DNA from: an uncultured Clostridium sp.
GTDB lineage: Bacteria; Bacillota; Clostridia; Lachnospirales; Lachnospiraceae
Assembly: GCA_902496665.1 (NCBI GenBank)
Contig: CABVBU010000007.1
Location: 42,065-106,064, forward strand
Reading direction: 5' to 3'
DNA length: 64,000 nucleotides
The notes beneath the pieces are model-generated. The model had not been told where the DNA came from. It made no database searches and saw nothing but the letters and a program-made list of their open reading frames with translations. Positions 15,704 to 24,136 of this stretch are shown here, piece after piece; position 1 is the stretch's first letter; each line of letters begins with the position of its first letter. Position numbers and translations under genes: made by a program.

Positions 15704-16087
15704 TTGAAAATCCAGGAATCTGCCGAAAACTATCTTGAGACAATTTTAATGTTAAGCGAAAAACAGCCGTATGTGCGTTCCATCGATATCGCAACTGAGC
15801 TCGGCTTCTCCAAACCCAGCGTCAGCGTCGCAATGAAGAATCTCCGGGTCAACAACCTGATCCTGGTAAATGACGAGGGACATATCACGCTGACCGACGA
15901 AGGCCGCCGGATCGCGGAAACGATCTACGAGCGCCACACAGCCCTCTCCAAATGGCTGATGGACCTCGGTGTCAGCGAGCAGACCGCTCTCGACGACGCA
16001 TGCCGGATCGAACACGATATCAGTGCGGAGAGCTTCGCCGCAATCAAAGAACATATCAAAAAATATTCTTCCGAAGCGAAAAATTAA
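15704..16087 (+). CDS. DtxR/MntR-family metal-dependent transcriptional regulator
   Basis: 127 residues starting with TTG at 15704. GGGGGT lies 8 nt upstream and the only nearby ATG (15690) is out of frame. Winged helix at residues 5-65 (ESAENYLETILMLSEKQPYV, RSIDIATELGFSKPSVSVAM, then GHITLTDEGRRIAETIYERH), followed by the alpha-helical metal and dimerisation domain (AESFAAIKEHI at the end). There is no C-terminal SH3-like domain, so it is the short MntR/TroR-like form. These proteins repress metal-uptake or metal-limitation genes when loaded with Fe2+ or Mn2+. The matching boxes at 15328-15427 and 16677-16692 flank it on both sides. The metal cannot be told from sequence. Confidence 0.88.
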   Translation: MKIQESAENYLETILMLSEKQPYVRSIDIATELGFSKPSVSVAMKNLRVNNLILVNDEGHITLTDEGRRIAETIYERHTALSKWLMDLGVSEQTALDDACRIEHDISAESFAAIKEHIKKYSSEAKN

Positions 16088-16141
16088 TGCATCTGGAACG
16101 ATCTGCCAACAGTTTCAGCGTTATTATGATGATCCCTTGAA

Positions 16142-16182
16142 AATGTTGGGAACACATCTTTTGTGTTTCCAGCATTATTTTT
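16142..16182 (+). terminator. Terminator of the DtxR-family gene
   Basis: AATGTTGGGAACACA pairs with TGTGTTTCCAGCATT, followed by ATTTTTA. The rest of 16183-16375 shows no gene or structure I can support. Confidence 0.75.
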
Positions 16183-16375
16183 ATGTGCAGATCAGGCTGA
16201 ATGCGCTGCATTTTTTTGGGGGGCTCACGAAGGTCACCCGAGCAGGGCTTTTCATGCAGATATCCTTTCAGCACCTGCCGTGCACGGTCTTCTCTATGCC
16301 AAAAAAAGCGCAGAGACCATGTACTATCTTTGTCCATGATCCTGCACTTTTCACATTTCAGATTTCGATTTCCGA

Positions 16376-16609
16376 TCAATCTTTATAAGCAAATCCCACA
16401 AAGGACAGCTCACATCCGCCTGCCACACGGCGGAAAATATTCACAACGGTACTCATCACGTCGACAAACGCATTGTCCTTCGTCTCAACTCTGACCTTGC
16501 CATCGACGATCTCTGCATCTTTAATATCCGGGAGTTCCAGCACTTCCCGCATGATCTCTGATACTTCCTGTTCCGAAATTTTCTTTGAAAGCTGATAAAA
16601 TCTTCCCAT
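16376..16609 (-). CDS. Small hypothetical protein in the DtxR-type regulon
   Basis: 77 residues, no membrane segment. The sequence (MGRFYQLSKKISEQEVSEIM, then LELPDIKDAEIVDGKVRV and ending GGCELSFVGFAYKD) suggests a small alpha/beta fold, reminiscent in size of ferredoxin-like or HMA-type folds but without a CxxC metal site. I do not recognise the family. Its promoter region carries a perfect GTTAG-N6-CTAAC dyad just after a TATGAT -10, the same operator as the flavodoxin operon. It is therefore probably a member of the same metal-limitation response. Length and start are plausible: GGGAGG lies upstream, 15-20 nt before the ATG. Confidence 0.6.
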   Translation of the reverse strand: MGRFYQLSKKISEQEVSEIMREVLELPDIKDAEIVDGKVRVETKDNAFVDVMSTVVNIFRRVAGGCELSFVGFAYKD

Positions 16610-16676
16610 GATTCTGCTCCATTTCCCTCCCGGAGGAGTATTATTAAAGCGGCTGCATTCTTTTTCGTGGCCGCAT

Positions 16677-16705
16677 GTTAGTTATTTCTAACTGCTTTTA
16701 TCATA
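16677..16705 (-). promoter_or_regulatory. DtxR-type box and -10 of the small 16376 gene
   Basis: GTTAG-AAATAA-CTAAC on the minus strand (16677-16692), directly downstream of TATGAT (16700-16705). The -35 is not clear. It is the fourth copy of the dyad in 1.4 kb. Confidence 0.6.
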
Positions 16706-16810
16706 CTCTTTTTAAAAGAAAATGGAATATCTTTATTGAGAATCTTTCCCATTAAGCAAAATTATTTTTCGTCCAACGAACAGGAAATATCAGTTCCTTG
16801 GAACCTCTTT

Positions 16811-17500
16811 TTATTTCACCCACACGCCACTGGCGTTCACCTTATATCCGTCCGGTGTCGTCGTGTTCGTCAGCATATACCCATCGGCACCCATATAGTA
16901 CCAGAGTCCGCTTACCGGGGACTGGAACCAGGCATTCGTGAGGTAACCGCCGGATTTTTTGTCCACCCACCAGCCTTTAGAGTTGCTCTTCCACTGGTAG
17001 AAAGTGCCCTTGCTGTAGAGATACATATTGGAGAGAACGCCCGATGCGCAGACATTGTTGATCACGAATCTCTGTCTCCATGTCTTTCCGTCGGAATCCT
17101 TCGCCTGGATCTCAAAAACGCCTGCCTGTCCGGTGTAGGAAGACTTTCTTTCGGACTTTCTTGCATCCCAGCTCAATGTATACTGAAGCGTTCCGCCCTT
17201 TTTGACAGTTCCAAGGGATCCATTAAAATCCCTGATCGGATTTCCCATTCCGTCATAGGCCTTCACGGTATATGTCGCACTGGCCGCCGCCTCCGTAAAC
17301 GTCACCACCGCGCCTTTCCGTACGATTGGCGCGTCTTCCGTCTCTTTCTTTCCCGATGTATTCGTCACAGTCACATTCGTCGTCCCCACGTAGGAACTGT
17401 CCGCACTCTCCACTCTCCAGGAAAAGCTGGCAAACGCCGTGATCTGAAAAGCCGCCGCGAAAACGCAGGCGAAAATGGCTGTTTTGATTGATTTTCTCAT
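16811..17500 (-). CDS. Secreted protein with C-terminal cell-wall-binding repeats
   Basis: 229 residues. Signal peptide at residues 1-24 (MRKSIKTAIFACVFAAAFQI then TAFA, cleavage likely after AFA). Residues about 30-165 form a beta-rich exported domain of unknown role. The C-terminal 65 residues are aromatic, glycine-rich choline-binding-like repeats (KGWWVDKKSGGYLTNAWFQS, LWYYMGADGYMLTN, DGYKVNASGVWVK), which attach proteins to teichoic-acid or wall polymers. It is therefore predicted to sit on the cell surface. The gene is alone, divergent from the first ilvB copy. Similar small wall-binding proteins are numerous in Lachnospiraceae, and no enzymatic domain is visible. Confidence 0.8.
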   Translation of the reverse strand: MRKSIKTAIFACVFAAAFQITAFASFSWRVESADSSYVGTTNVTVTNTSGKKETEDAPIVRKGAVVTFTEAAASATYTVKAYDGMGNPIRDFNGSLGTVKKGGTLQYTLSWDARKSERKSSYTGQAGVFEIQAKDSDGKTWRQRFVINNVCASGVLSNMYLYSKGTFYQWKSNSKGWWVDKKSGGYLTNAWFQSPVSGLWYYMGADGYMLTNTTTPDGYKVNASGVWVK

Positions 17501-17733
17501 AGTGATTCACCTCTACACGATCCTTTTGTTTCCAGTTTGTACTGGCTTCTTTTTTAACAGTACAGCTTCTGACCTCCATGGGTTCCTTTTCTTTCGAACA
17601 CATTTTCCCTTTTACGCGCACATCTCATTATATCCCATCTTGTCTTGAAATGCAACGGAACCTCCCTTACACTTCTCTTATGAAAAAGTGGCAAAACACT
17701 GGCAAAATACATGGACATCCACACCTTTCCACA

Positions 17734-17763
17734 TTGACATCCCCTCTCAAAATGCGATATAAT
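17734..17763 (+). promoter_or_regulatory. Promoter of the first acetolactate synthase pair
   Basis: TTGACA (17734-17739), 18-nt spacer, TATAAT (17758-17763). The leader holds a hairpin GGGCAAAA/TTTTGCCC (17792-17815). No leader peptide or terminator like that of the other ilv operon is present. The rest of 17501-17733 shows nothing recognisable. Confidence 0.7.
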
Positions 17764-17861
17764 TCTTATTAATTATTCTCAAAGATTACAAGGGCAAAAT
17801 CATCATTTTTTGCCCCCAGACATCTTTCAAACGCTTACTTGAGGGGGTATTTTTAGTTATT

Positions 17862-19484
17862 ATGAATGGTGCAGAAGCTATGGTCAAATGCCTCGAGGAG
17901 GAGGGCGTAACCAGGATCTTCGGATATCCGGGTGTTGCGATCTCCCCGTTTTATGAGGCCTTATATAATGCAGGAACCATCGAGCATGTCCTCGTCCGCC
18001 AGGAACAGGCTGCCGGACACGCCGCAAGCGGCTACGCCCGCATCTCCAGAAAAGCTGCGGTCTGCGTAACGTCCTCCGGTCCAGGCGCGACAAATCTGAT
18101 CACGGCGCTGGCAACAGCTTACGCCGACAGTATTCCGCTTATCGCGATCACCGGACAGGTAAACTCCAATCTCCTTGGCCGTGACGTATTCCAGGAAGCC
18201 GATATGCGTGGTTCCACAGAATCTTTCGTTAAGTACAGCTATCTTGTAAAGAGCGCCGATGATATTCCGCGTATCTTTAAGGAAGCTTTCTATATCGCCT
18301 CCACCGGACGAAAGGGACCGGTCCTTATCGATATTCCCTGCGATGTCCAGATGGACCTCTTAAAGAAATCCTTCGACTACACATCTGAGGTCAATATCCG
18401 CGGATACAAGCCGAATACAAAGGGAAACAACCCGCAGATGCATAAAGTTGTCGCCGCGATCAACAAGGCGAAAAAGCCGCTGATCTGTGCCGGCGGCGGT
18501 GTTATCCTCGGAAACGGTGAAGAATGTGTCCGCCAGTTCTGTGAGAAGAACAATATTCCGCTTGTAACAACCATGATGGGAATCGGCGTTATGCCGAAGA
18601 ACCACCCGCTTTACTTCGGAATGCTTGGAAATAACGGAAAACCTTACGCGAACCGTGCCGTAGCAAACAGTGACCTTCTGATCATTGCCGGTGCGAGGAT
18701 CGCTGACCGCGCCGTTCCTAAGCCGGAAAATCTGGAACAGCAGGTCAATATCATCCACATCGATATCGATACCGCCGAGATCGGCAAAAACCTCGGACCG
18801 ACGATCCCGCTTGTCGGTGATATCAAGAGTATCTTCGACCGCCTGCTGCAGGAGAATATTTCCATCGACACCTCAGGCTGGATCGAGACACTTCAGGATA
18901 TCAAAAAAAGCACGGTAGACCACCGTGTCTTCAGCGACAAACTTGTAAATCCGATGCTTTTAGTCCAGCATCTCTCCGAGAAGATGGACGATGACGCGAT
19001 CTATGTTGCAGATGTCGGGCAGAACCAGCTTTGGTCTGCCGACAACTATGTGATGAAGAACGGCCGTTTCCTCACAAGCGGCGGCATGGGAACCATGGGC
19101 TATTCCATCCCGGCCGGAATCGGAGCGAAAATGTGTACGCCGGACAAGCAGGTTGTCGTTGTCTGCGGTGACGGTTCCTTCCAGATGTCCATGTACGAGC
19201 TTGGAACCATCGCAGTAAACAAGGTTCCGATAAAGATCCTTGTCATGAGAAACCACTATCTCGGTCTCGTCCGCGAGCATCAGGAGAAGACTTACGAGGA
19301 ACACTATTTCGGTGTCCAGCTCTATGATTATCCGAAATATGCAGAAATCGCCGCTGCCTACGATATGGACTACTTCCACTGCGACAGCAACGAGACTCTC
19401 GACGCAGAGCTCGACCGTTTCCTCGCCTGCGGCAAGGCCTGCATCATGGTCTGCGAAGTCGACAGCCACAACAACACAAAATAA
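17862..19484 (+). CDS. ilvB: Acetolactate synthase large subunit, divergent paralogue
   Basis: 540 residues, a ThDP-dependent enzyme that joins two pyruvates (or pyruvate + 2-oxobutyrate). Visible are the catalytic Glu in VLVRQEQAAGHAASGYA (residue about 47), SSGPGATN, the FAD/regulatory middle domain, and the ThDP motif GDGSFQMSMYELG near residue 430. Compared with the operon copy at 32358 it lacks the C-terminal tail (VLPMIPPG region). It also reads LGLVREHQ where anabolic AHAS has the conserved Trp of MVRQWQ (His near residue 473). That Trp controls 2-oxobutyrate preference and herbicide binding, so substrate range may differ. GAGGGGGT is unusually far (about 14 nt) from ATG. It is followed 12 nt later by its small subunit. 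Confidence 0.9.
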   Translation: MNGAEAMVKCLEEEGVTRIFGYPGVAISPFYEALYNAGTIEHVLVRQEQAAGHAASGYARISRKAAVCVTSSGPGATNLITALATAYADSIPLIAITGQVNSNLLGRDVFQEADMRGSTESFVKYSYLVKSADDIPRIFKEAFYIASTGRKGPVLIDIPCDVQMDLLKKSFDYTSEVNIRGYKPNTKGNNPQMHKVVAAINKAKKPLICAGGGVILGNGEECVRQFCEKNNIPLVTTMMGIGVMPKNHPLYFGMLGNNGKPYANRAVANSDLLIIAGARIADRAVPKPENLEQQVNIIHIDIDTAEIGKNLGPTIPLVGDIKSIFDRLLQENISIDTSGWIETLQDIKKSTVDHRVFSDKLVNPMLLVQHLSEKMDDDAIYVADVGQNQLWSADNYVMKNGRFLTSGGMGTMGYSIPAGIGAKMCTPDKQVVVVCGDGSFQMSMYELGTIAVNKVPIKILVMRNHYLGLVREHQEKTYEEHYFGVQLYDYPKYAEIAAAYDMDYFHCDSNETLDAELDRFLACGKACIMVCEVDSHNNTK

Positions 19485-19496
19485 GGAGAACGCAAG

Positions 19497-19970
19497 ATGA
19501 AAGGTATTTTTTCTGTACTTGTAGAAAATAAAGACGGTGTTCTCTCCCAGATATCCGGTCTTTTCGCGAGAAGAGGCTTCAACATCGACAGCCTTGCCGT
19601 AGGCGAGACGGAGCGCCATGACATTTCCAGCATGACCATCGTCTCCACCGGCGACCAGCGCACCGTCGATCAGATTGAGAAACACTTAAACAAGAAACTG
19701 GATGTGATCAAAGTCCGCCGCCTTGAAGAAACCCGCAGTGTGCTTCACGAGCTGATGCTCATCAAGGTCTCCTACTCCGCAACGAACCGCAGCTCCCTGA
19801 TCGAGCTCTGCAGCGTCATGGGCGCCAAGATCGTCCATGTCTCCCCGAAGAGCATGGTCATTGAGTTCCATGCCGCACCGGATGTTCTCACAGACTTTAT
19901 TGAACTGGTGAGAAGCTTTGGTATTCTGGAGCTCCAGAGAACAGGTACGATCTGTATGTCGAAAGACTGA
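19497..19970 (+). CDS. ilvN: Acetolactate synthase small (regulatory) subunit, first copy
   Basis: 157 residues, normal for IlvN/IlvH. It has an N-terminal ACT domain (SVLVENKDGVLSQISGLFAR, residues 5-24, with the valine-binding loop RRGFNIDSLAVGETE) and a C-terminal ALS small-subunit domain (VSYSATNRSSLIELCSVMGA, FGILELQRTGTICMS). It activates the large subunit and confers valine feedback. AAGGAG lies about 8 nt before the ATG, and the 12-nt gap from ilvB indicates translational coupling. It is followed by an imperfect terminator, so ilvBN here is a two-gene unit separate from the main ilv operon. Confidence 0.93.
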   Translation: MKGIFSVLVENKDGVLSQISGLFARRGFNIDSLAVGETERHDISSMTIVSTGDQRTVDQIEKHLNKKLDVIKVRRLEETRSVLHELMLIKVSYSATNRSSLIELCSVMGAKIVHVSPKSMVIEFHAAPDVLTDFIELVRSFGILELQRTGTICMSKD

Positions 19971-19973
19971 TTT

Positions 19974-20031
19974 AAAAAGACCTGAAATTGTTTGCCGTAT
20001 ATTTTTCGCCAAACATCTCCTGTCTTTTCTA
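19974..20031 (+). terminator. Imperfect terminator after the first ilvBN pair
   Basis: AAAAAGAC pairs with GTCTTTT and TTTG with CAAA; a T-rich tail follows. Backed up by a stronger hairpin at 20086-20142. Confidence 0.55.
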
Positions 20032-20085
20032 AATCGAATCAAGTATCACAATAAACTTTGTTTATACTAAATTAGATTGTTTTAT

Positions 20086-20142
20086 AAAAAATGTCATGAA
20101 TATAAGCTTTCTATCCAGATGCTTTCTTTCATGACATTTTTT
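20086..20142. terminator. Bidirectional terminator between ilvN and ribokinase
   Basis: AAAAAATGTCATGAA pairs perfectly with TTCATGACATTTTTT around a 27-nt loop; works for both convergent genes. Confidence 0.85.
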
Positions 20143-20219
20143 AGTTCTTTGCGGATTGCCGCAACAATTTTTTATTCCTATTCAGTCTTTTCTAATACTG
20201 GTTCATATTTTCTATCTTC

Positions 20220-21119
20220 TTACCCGCGCTCCGCCACAAATTTCTCCACTTCTTCATACTCCGGAATACTCGGAGCCGCGCCGTTCCGGCTTACGGCGAT
20301 GGCACTGGCGGCACTTGCCGTTTTCAGGATCTCCGGAATCTCTTTTCCCTTTGTAATTCCAGAAAGGAAATATCCACAGAACGTATCTCCCGCCGCAGTG
20401 GTATCCAATGCCTTTACCTCGTAGATCTCCTGTTTCATGCACTTGTCTTTATCAAAATACCAGGAACCTTTTTCTCCCAGAGTCAGGACAAAGGCGGCAT
20501 CCGGATATTTTGTCTTCAACTTCTCCATGATCTCTCCCGGCTCTTCGCTCTCCGCCCCGGAGATCTCTTTTCCCTCGATCTCATTGAGAATAAAATAATC
20601 CACCAGATCCATCGGGATCGTCTTCAGATTCTCGTTAATCGGGGACGGATTCAGCGCAATCTTCGCTCCAGCTTTCTTTGCCGTCTCAGCTGCATATCCC
20701 ACATTGGAAATCTCGTTCTGGAGAAGGACGATATCTCCCTCTTCCACCTCTTTTACCGCTTCGTCGATCATTTCCTTCGATACGGAATCGTTGGCTCCGC
20801 CGCAGATGATAATATTGTTCTGTCCATTCTGATCCACCTGGATCACAGCGTGACCGCTGGCTCCGGAAAGCTTTTTCACTCCCTCCGTGTGGACTCCGGA
20901 CCACTTCAGAACATCCAGCAGCATTTCTCCATCCGCCCCCACAGCACCCACATGATGCACTTCCGCCCCGGAACGTGCCAGGGCGATAGACTGATTTAAT
21001 CCTTTTCCGCCGCAGGCCTCCGCATACGTTCGCGTCTTGATCGTCTCACCCGGTCTTACAAAGTGATCCACTCCATATACACGGTCAATATTCAGAGATC
21101 CAATATTTAATACCTTCAT
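20220..21119 (-). CDS. rbsK: Ribokinase (PfkB family)
   Basis: 299 residues, normal for RbsK. It phosphorylates ribose to ribose-5-phosphate in the cytosol. The N-terminus NIGSLNIDRVYGVDHFVRPG and GGKGLNQSIALARSGAEV at residues 38-55 are PfkB signature 1. DTTAAGDTFCGYFLSGI near residue 239 is signature 2 with the catalytic Asp, in the DTTAAGDTF form typical of ribokinases. No ribose transporter, RbsD or LacI-type regulator is adjacent. GGGAG precedes the ATG. The ppdK terminator hairpin ends only 18 nt upstream of the start codon, leaving no room for a promoter between, so it may be expressed by readthrough. Confidence 0.9.
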   Translation of the reverse strand: MKVLNIGSLNIDRVYGVDHFVRPGETIKTRTYAEACGGKGLNQSIALARSGAEVHHVGAVGADGEMLLDVLKWSGVHTEGVKKLSGASGHAVIQVDQNGQNNIIICGGANDSVSKEMIDEAVKEVEEGDIVLLQNEISNVGYAAETAKKAGAKIALNPSPINENLKTIPMDLVDYFILNEIEGKEISGAESEEPGEIMEKLKTKYPDAAFVLTLGEKGSWYFDKDKCMKQEIYEVKALDTTAAGDTFCGYFLSGITKGKEIPEILKTASAASAIAVSRNGAAPSIPEYEEVEKFVAERG

Positions 21120-21134
21120 ACTGCTTCTCCCTTT

Positions 21135-21168
21135 CCAAAAGATCCCCCAGAAAAACTTCCGGGGGATC
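21135..21168 (-). terminator. ppdK terminator
   Basis: GATCCCCC pairs with GGGGGATC around a 12-nt segment, followed by TTTTGG on the minus strand. Confidence 0.8.
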
Positions 21169-21219
21169 TCATTTTTACATTTTATAAAGATTCAACTTAC
21201 GCTGTGCGTCAGTCAGATC

Positions 21220-23859
21220 CTATTTGTAACCTTTCTCATGAAGAGCAGCCTGTGCAGCAGCAAGTCTTGCGATCGGTACACGGAACGGTGAGCAGCTTAC
21301 ATAGTTTAAGCCAACCTTGTGGCAGAACTCTACGGAAGACGGATCTCCGCCGTGCTCGCCGCAGATACCGCACTTTAACTCCGGACGTGTTGCGCGTCCT
21401 TCCTTAACTGCGAGCTCTACGAGACGGCCAACACCAGTCTGGTCAAGTCTTGCGAACGGATCAGACTCGTAGATCTTTGCCTTGTAGTAGGAATCAAGGA
21501 ACTTGCCGGCATCATCACGGGAGAAGCCGAATGTCATCTGAGTCAGGTCGTTTGTACCGAAGGAGAAGAACTCAGCTTCCTCAGCGATCTGGCCTGCAGT
21601 AAGAGCTGCACGCGGGATCTCGATCATTGTACCAATATGGTACTGCATGTCGGAACCTTTCTCTTTCTTAACCTGCTCAGCAACTTCAACAACGATATCT
21701 TTTACATATTTGAGCTCTTTCTTCTCGCCAACGAGCGGGATCATGATCTCCGGAACGATATCGTAGCCATCTTCTTCCTTAACTTCGATAGCTGCTTCCA
21801 TGATAGCGCGTGTCTGCATCTTTGCAAGCTCCGGATAGGTAACTGCAAGACGGCATCCACGGTGACCCATCATCGGGTTGAACTCGTGAAGTTCGTCGCA
21901 TTTCTTCTTGATCTCGTCAACAGTCTTGCCCATATCTTTAGCAAGCTCTGCCATCTCTTCCTCTGTCTTAGGAGTGAACTCATGCAGCGGCGGATCTAAG
22001 TAGCGGACTGTCATTGGTCTGCCCTCGAGTGCCTTGTACATAGCCTTGAAGTCACCCTTCTGGTACGGAAGGAGTTTGCTTAATGCTTCCTCTCTTGCCT
22101 CTACTGTATCAGAAACGATCATTCTTCTTAAATTGTGGATTCTCTCCGGATCAAAGAACATGTGCTCAGTACGGCAAAGACCGATGCCCTCTGCGCCAAG
22201 CTTAACTGCGTTCTTTGTATCAGCCGGTGTATCAGCGTTTGTGCGGACACCAAGTTTTCTGAAGGAGTCAGCCCAATCCATGATTCTCTTGAAGTTTCCG
22301 CCTACGGATGCTTCCTGAGTCTTGATATCGCCGTTGTAGATCTTACCTGTTGTACCGTCTAAGGAGATGTAATCGCCCTCGTGGAAGGTATGTCCGCCGA
22401 GTGTGAATTCCTTCTTCTCCTCATCGATCTTGATCTCGCCGCAGCCGGATACACAGCAGGTACCCATACCACGTGCAACTACTGCTGCGTGGGATGTCAT
22501 ACCGCCGCGGACTGTTAAGATACCCTGTGCAGCGTGCATTCCTTCGATATCCTCCGGGGATGTCTCAAGACGAACTAAGATCACTCTCTCGCCCTTACCG
22601 CCGATACCAGCTGCCTTAGCGTCATCTGCTGTGAAGCAAACTTTACCAGCTGCAGCACCCGGGGATGCCGGAAGAGCCTGTCCGATCACTTCACCTGCTT
22701 TTAATGCAGCCGGATCGAAGGTCGGATGTAATAACTGATCAAGGGATTTTGCTTCGATTCTGCAAACAGCTTCCTCAGGAGTAATCTGTCCCTCATCTAC
22801 TAAATCACATGCGATCTGGATCGCAGCCGGAGCGGTTCTCTTACCATTACGTGTCTGTAAGAAGTAGAGCTTGCCTTCCTCGATCGTGAACTCCATATCC
22901 TGCATGTCGTGGAAATGATTCTCAAGTTTCATAGCCAGTTCCATGAACTGCTTGTAGCACTCCGGAAGGTCCTTCTCAAGCTGGGAGATCGGCTGCGGAG
23001 TACGAACACCGGCAACAACGTCCTCGCCCTGTGCGTTGATCAGATACTCACCAAAGATACCCTTCTCACCTGTGGACGGGTTACGTGTAAAGGCAACGCC
23101 TGTACCGGATGTCTCACCCTTGTTACCAAATACCATTGTCTGTACGTTTACTGCGGTACCCCAGTCGCCCGGAATATCATTCATACGACGGTAAACGATC
23201 GCACGCGGGTTATCCCAGGAACGGAATACGGCTTTCACAGCGCCCATTAACTGTTCCTTCGGATCCTGCGGGAACTCTTCGCCGTTCATAGCCTCTTTGT
23301 ATACAGCTTTGAACTTCTCAGCAAGCTCCTTCAAATCGTTAGCGTCTAACTCTGTATCATAGTGAACGCCTTTTGCTTCCTTCATTTCGTCGATGATCTT
23401 CTCGAAGTAGGACTTCGGAACTTCCATAACGACGTCGGAATACATCTGGATGAATCTTCTGTAGGAGTCGTATGCGAAACGCGGATTTCCTGTCTTCTTT
23501 GCGAAGCCCTCAACTGCTACATCGTTTAAACCAAGGTTTAAGATGGTGTCCATCATACCCGGCATGGATGCACGCGCACCGGAACGTACAGATACAAGTA
23601 ACGGATCCTCGGTATCACCGAATTTCTTTCCGTTTACACCCTCGAGCCATTTTAAAGCTTCGAAGATCTGATCCTGGATCTCTTTTGTGATCTGCTTTCC
23701 GCTGTTGTAATAGTCTGTGCAGGCTTCTGTTGTTACTGTGAATCCCTGCGGGATCGGCATGCCAAGATTTGTCATCTCCGCAAGGTTGCAGCCTTTGCCG
23801 CCGAGAAGATTTCTCATTGCCGCGCTGCCTTCTTCAAACTTATAAACCCACTTTGCCAT
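21220..23859 (-). CDS. ppdK: Pyruvate, phosphate dikinase
   Basis: 879 residues, full length. It interconverts pyruvate + ATP + Pi and PEP + AMP + PPi. In anaerobic clostridia it can act as a PPi-linked glycolytic enzyme or in gluconeogenesis. The domain order is complete. The nucleotide-binding domain starts with GGKGCNLAEMTNLGMPIP at residue 21. The swivelling phosphohistidine domain has GGMTSHAAVVARGMGT near residue 455. The PEP-binding barrel ends with CGICGEHGGDPSSVEF near residue 835. AGGAGG is well placed before ATG. With pckA it gives alternative routes around PEP. Its promoter lies inside a perfect inverted repeat. Confidence 0.97.
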   Translation of the reverse strand: MAKWVYKFEEGSAAMRNLLGGKGCNLAEMTNLGMPIPQGFTVTTEACTDYYNSGKQITKEIQDQIFEALKWLEGVNGKKFGDTEDPLLVSVRSGARASMPGMMDTILNLGLNDVAVEGFAKKTGNPRFAYDSYRRFIQMYSDVVMEVPKSYFEKIIDEMKEAKGVHYDTELDANDLKELAEKFKAVYKEAMNGEEFPQDPKEQLMGAVKAVFRSWDNPRAIVYRRMNDIPGDWGTAVNVQTMVFGNKGETSGTGVAFTRNPSTGEKGIFGEYLINAQGEDVVAGVRTPQPISQLEKDLPECYKQFMELAMKLENHFHDMQDMEFTIEEGKLYFLQTRNGKRTAPAAIQIACDLVDEGQITPEEAVCRIEAKSLDQLLHPTFDPAALKAGEVIGQALPASPGAAAGKVCFTADDAKAAGIGGKGERVILVRLETSPEDIEGMHAAQGILTVRGGMTSHAAVVARGMGTCCVSGCGEIKIDEEKKEFTLGGHTFHEGDYISLDGTTGKIYNGDIKTQEASVGGNFKRIMDWADSFRKLGVRTNADTPADTKNAVKLGAEGIGLCRTEHMFFDPERIHNLRRMIVSDTVEAREEALSKLLPYQKGDFKAMYKALEGRPMTVRYLDPPLHEFTPKTEEEMAELAKDMGKTVDEIKKKCDELHEFNPMMGHRGCRLAVTYPELAKMQTRAIMEAAIEVKEEDGYDIVPEIMIPLVGEKKELKYVKDIVVEVAEQVKKEKGSDMQYHIGTMIEIPRAALTAGQIAEEAEFFSFGTNDLTQMTFGFSRDDAGKFLDSYYKAKIYESDPFARLDQTGVGRLVELAVKEGRATRPELKCGICGEHGGDPSSVEFCHKVGLNYVSCSPFRVPIARLAAAQAALHEKGYK

Positions 23860-24014
23860 AAGTCGTTATTCCTCCTAGAATTTAGTTTAGACTAAGATGT
23901 CTATATTGCCCTCATCTCTTTGCTCCCCTGCAATACTTCCGTTCCCCCATCACGTAACTCCGGTTTGGAAATATCGCACAAAAAAATCGAGTGTCGGAAA
24001 AAAGGCCTGTACAT

Positions 24015-24051
24015 ATTATAAGGGATGTTGCCAAAATTTGCAACATCCCTT
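24015..24051 (-). promoter_or_regulatory. ppdK promoter embedded in a 12-bp inverted repeat
   Basis: Minus strand TTGCAA (24038-24043), 17 nt, TATAAT (24015-24020). The dyad AAGGGATGTTGC-N8-GCAACATCCCTT (24020-24051) covers the whole -35 to -10 interval. It may be an operator, or it may be the terminator of the upstream DUF212 gene; the poor T tail on the minus strand favours an operator. Confidence 0.55.
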
Positions 24052-24136
24052 TGTAAAACTTTCGTGATTTTTTCACATATTTCTGTAGATTCCTGTCGGT
24101 TTTCTTGGGTAAAATTGTGTATAGTTTTCTTTCAAC

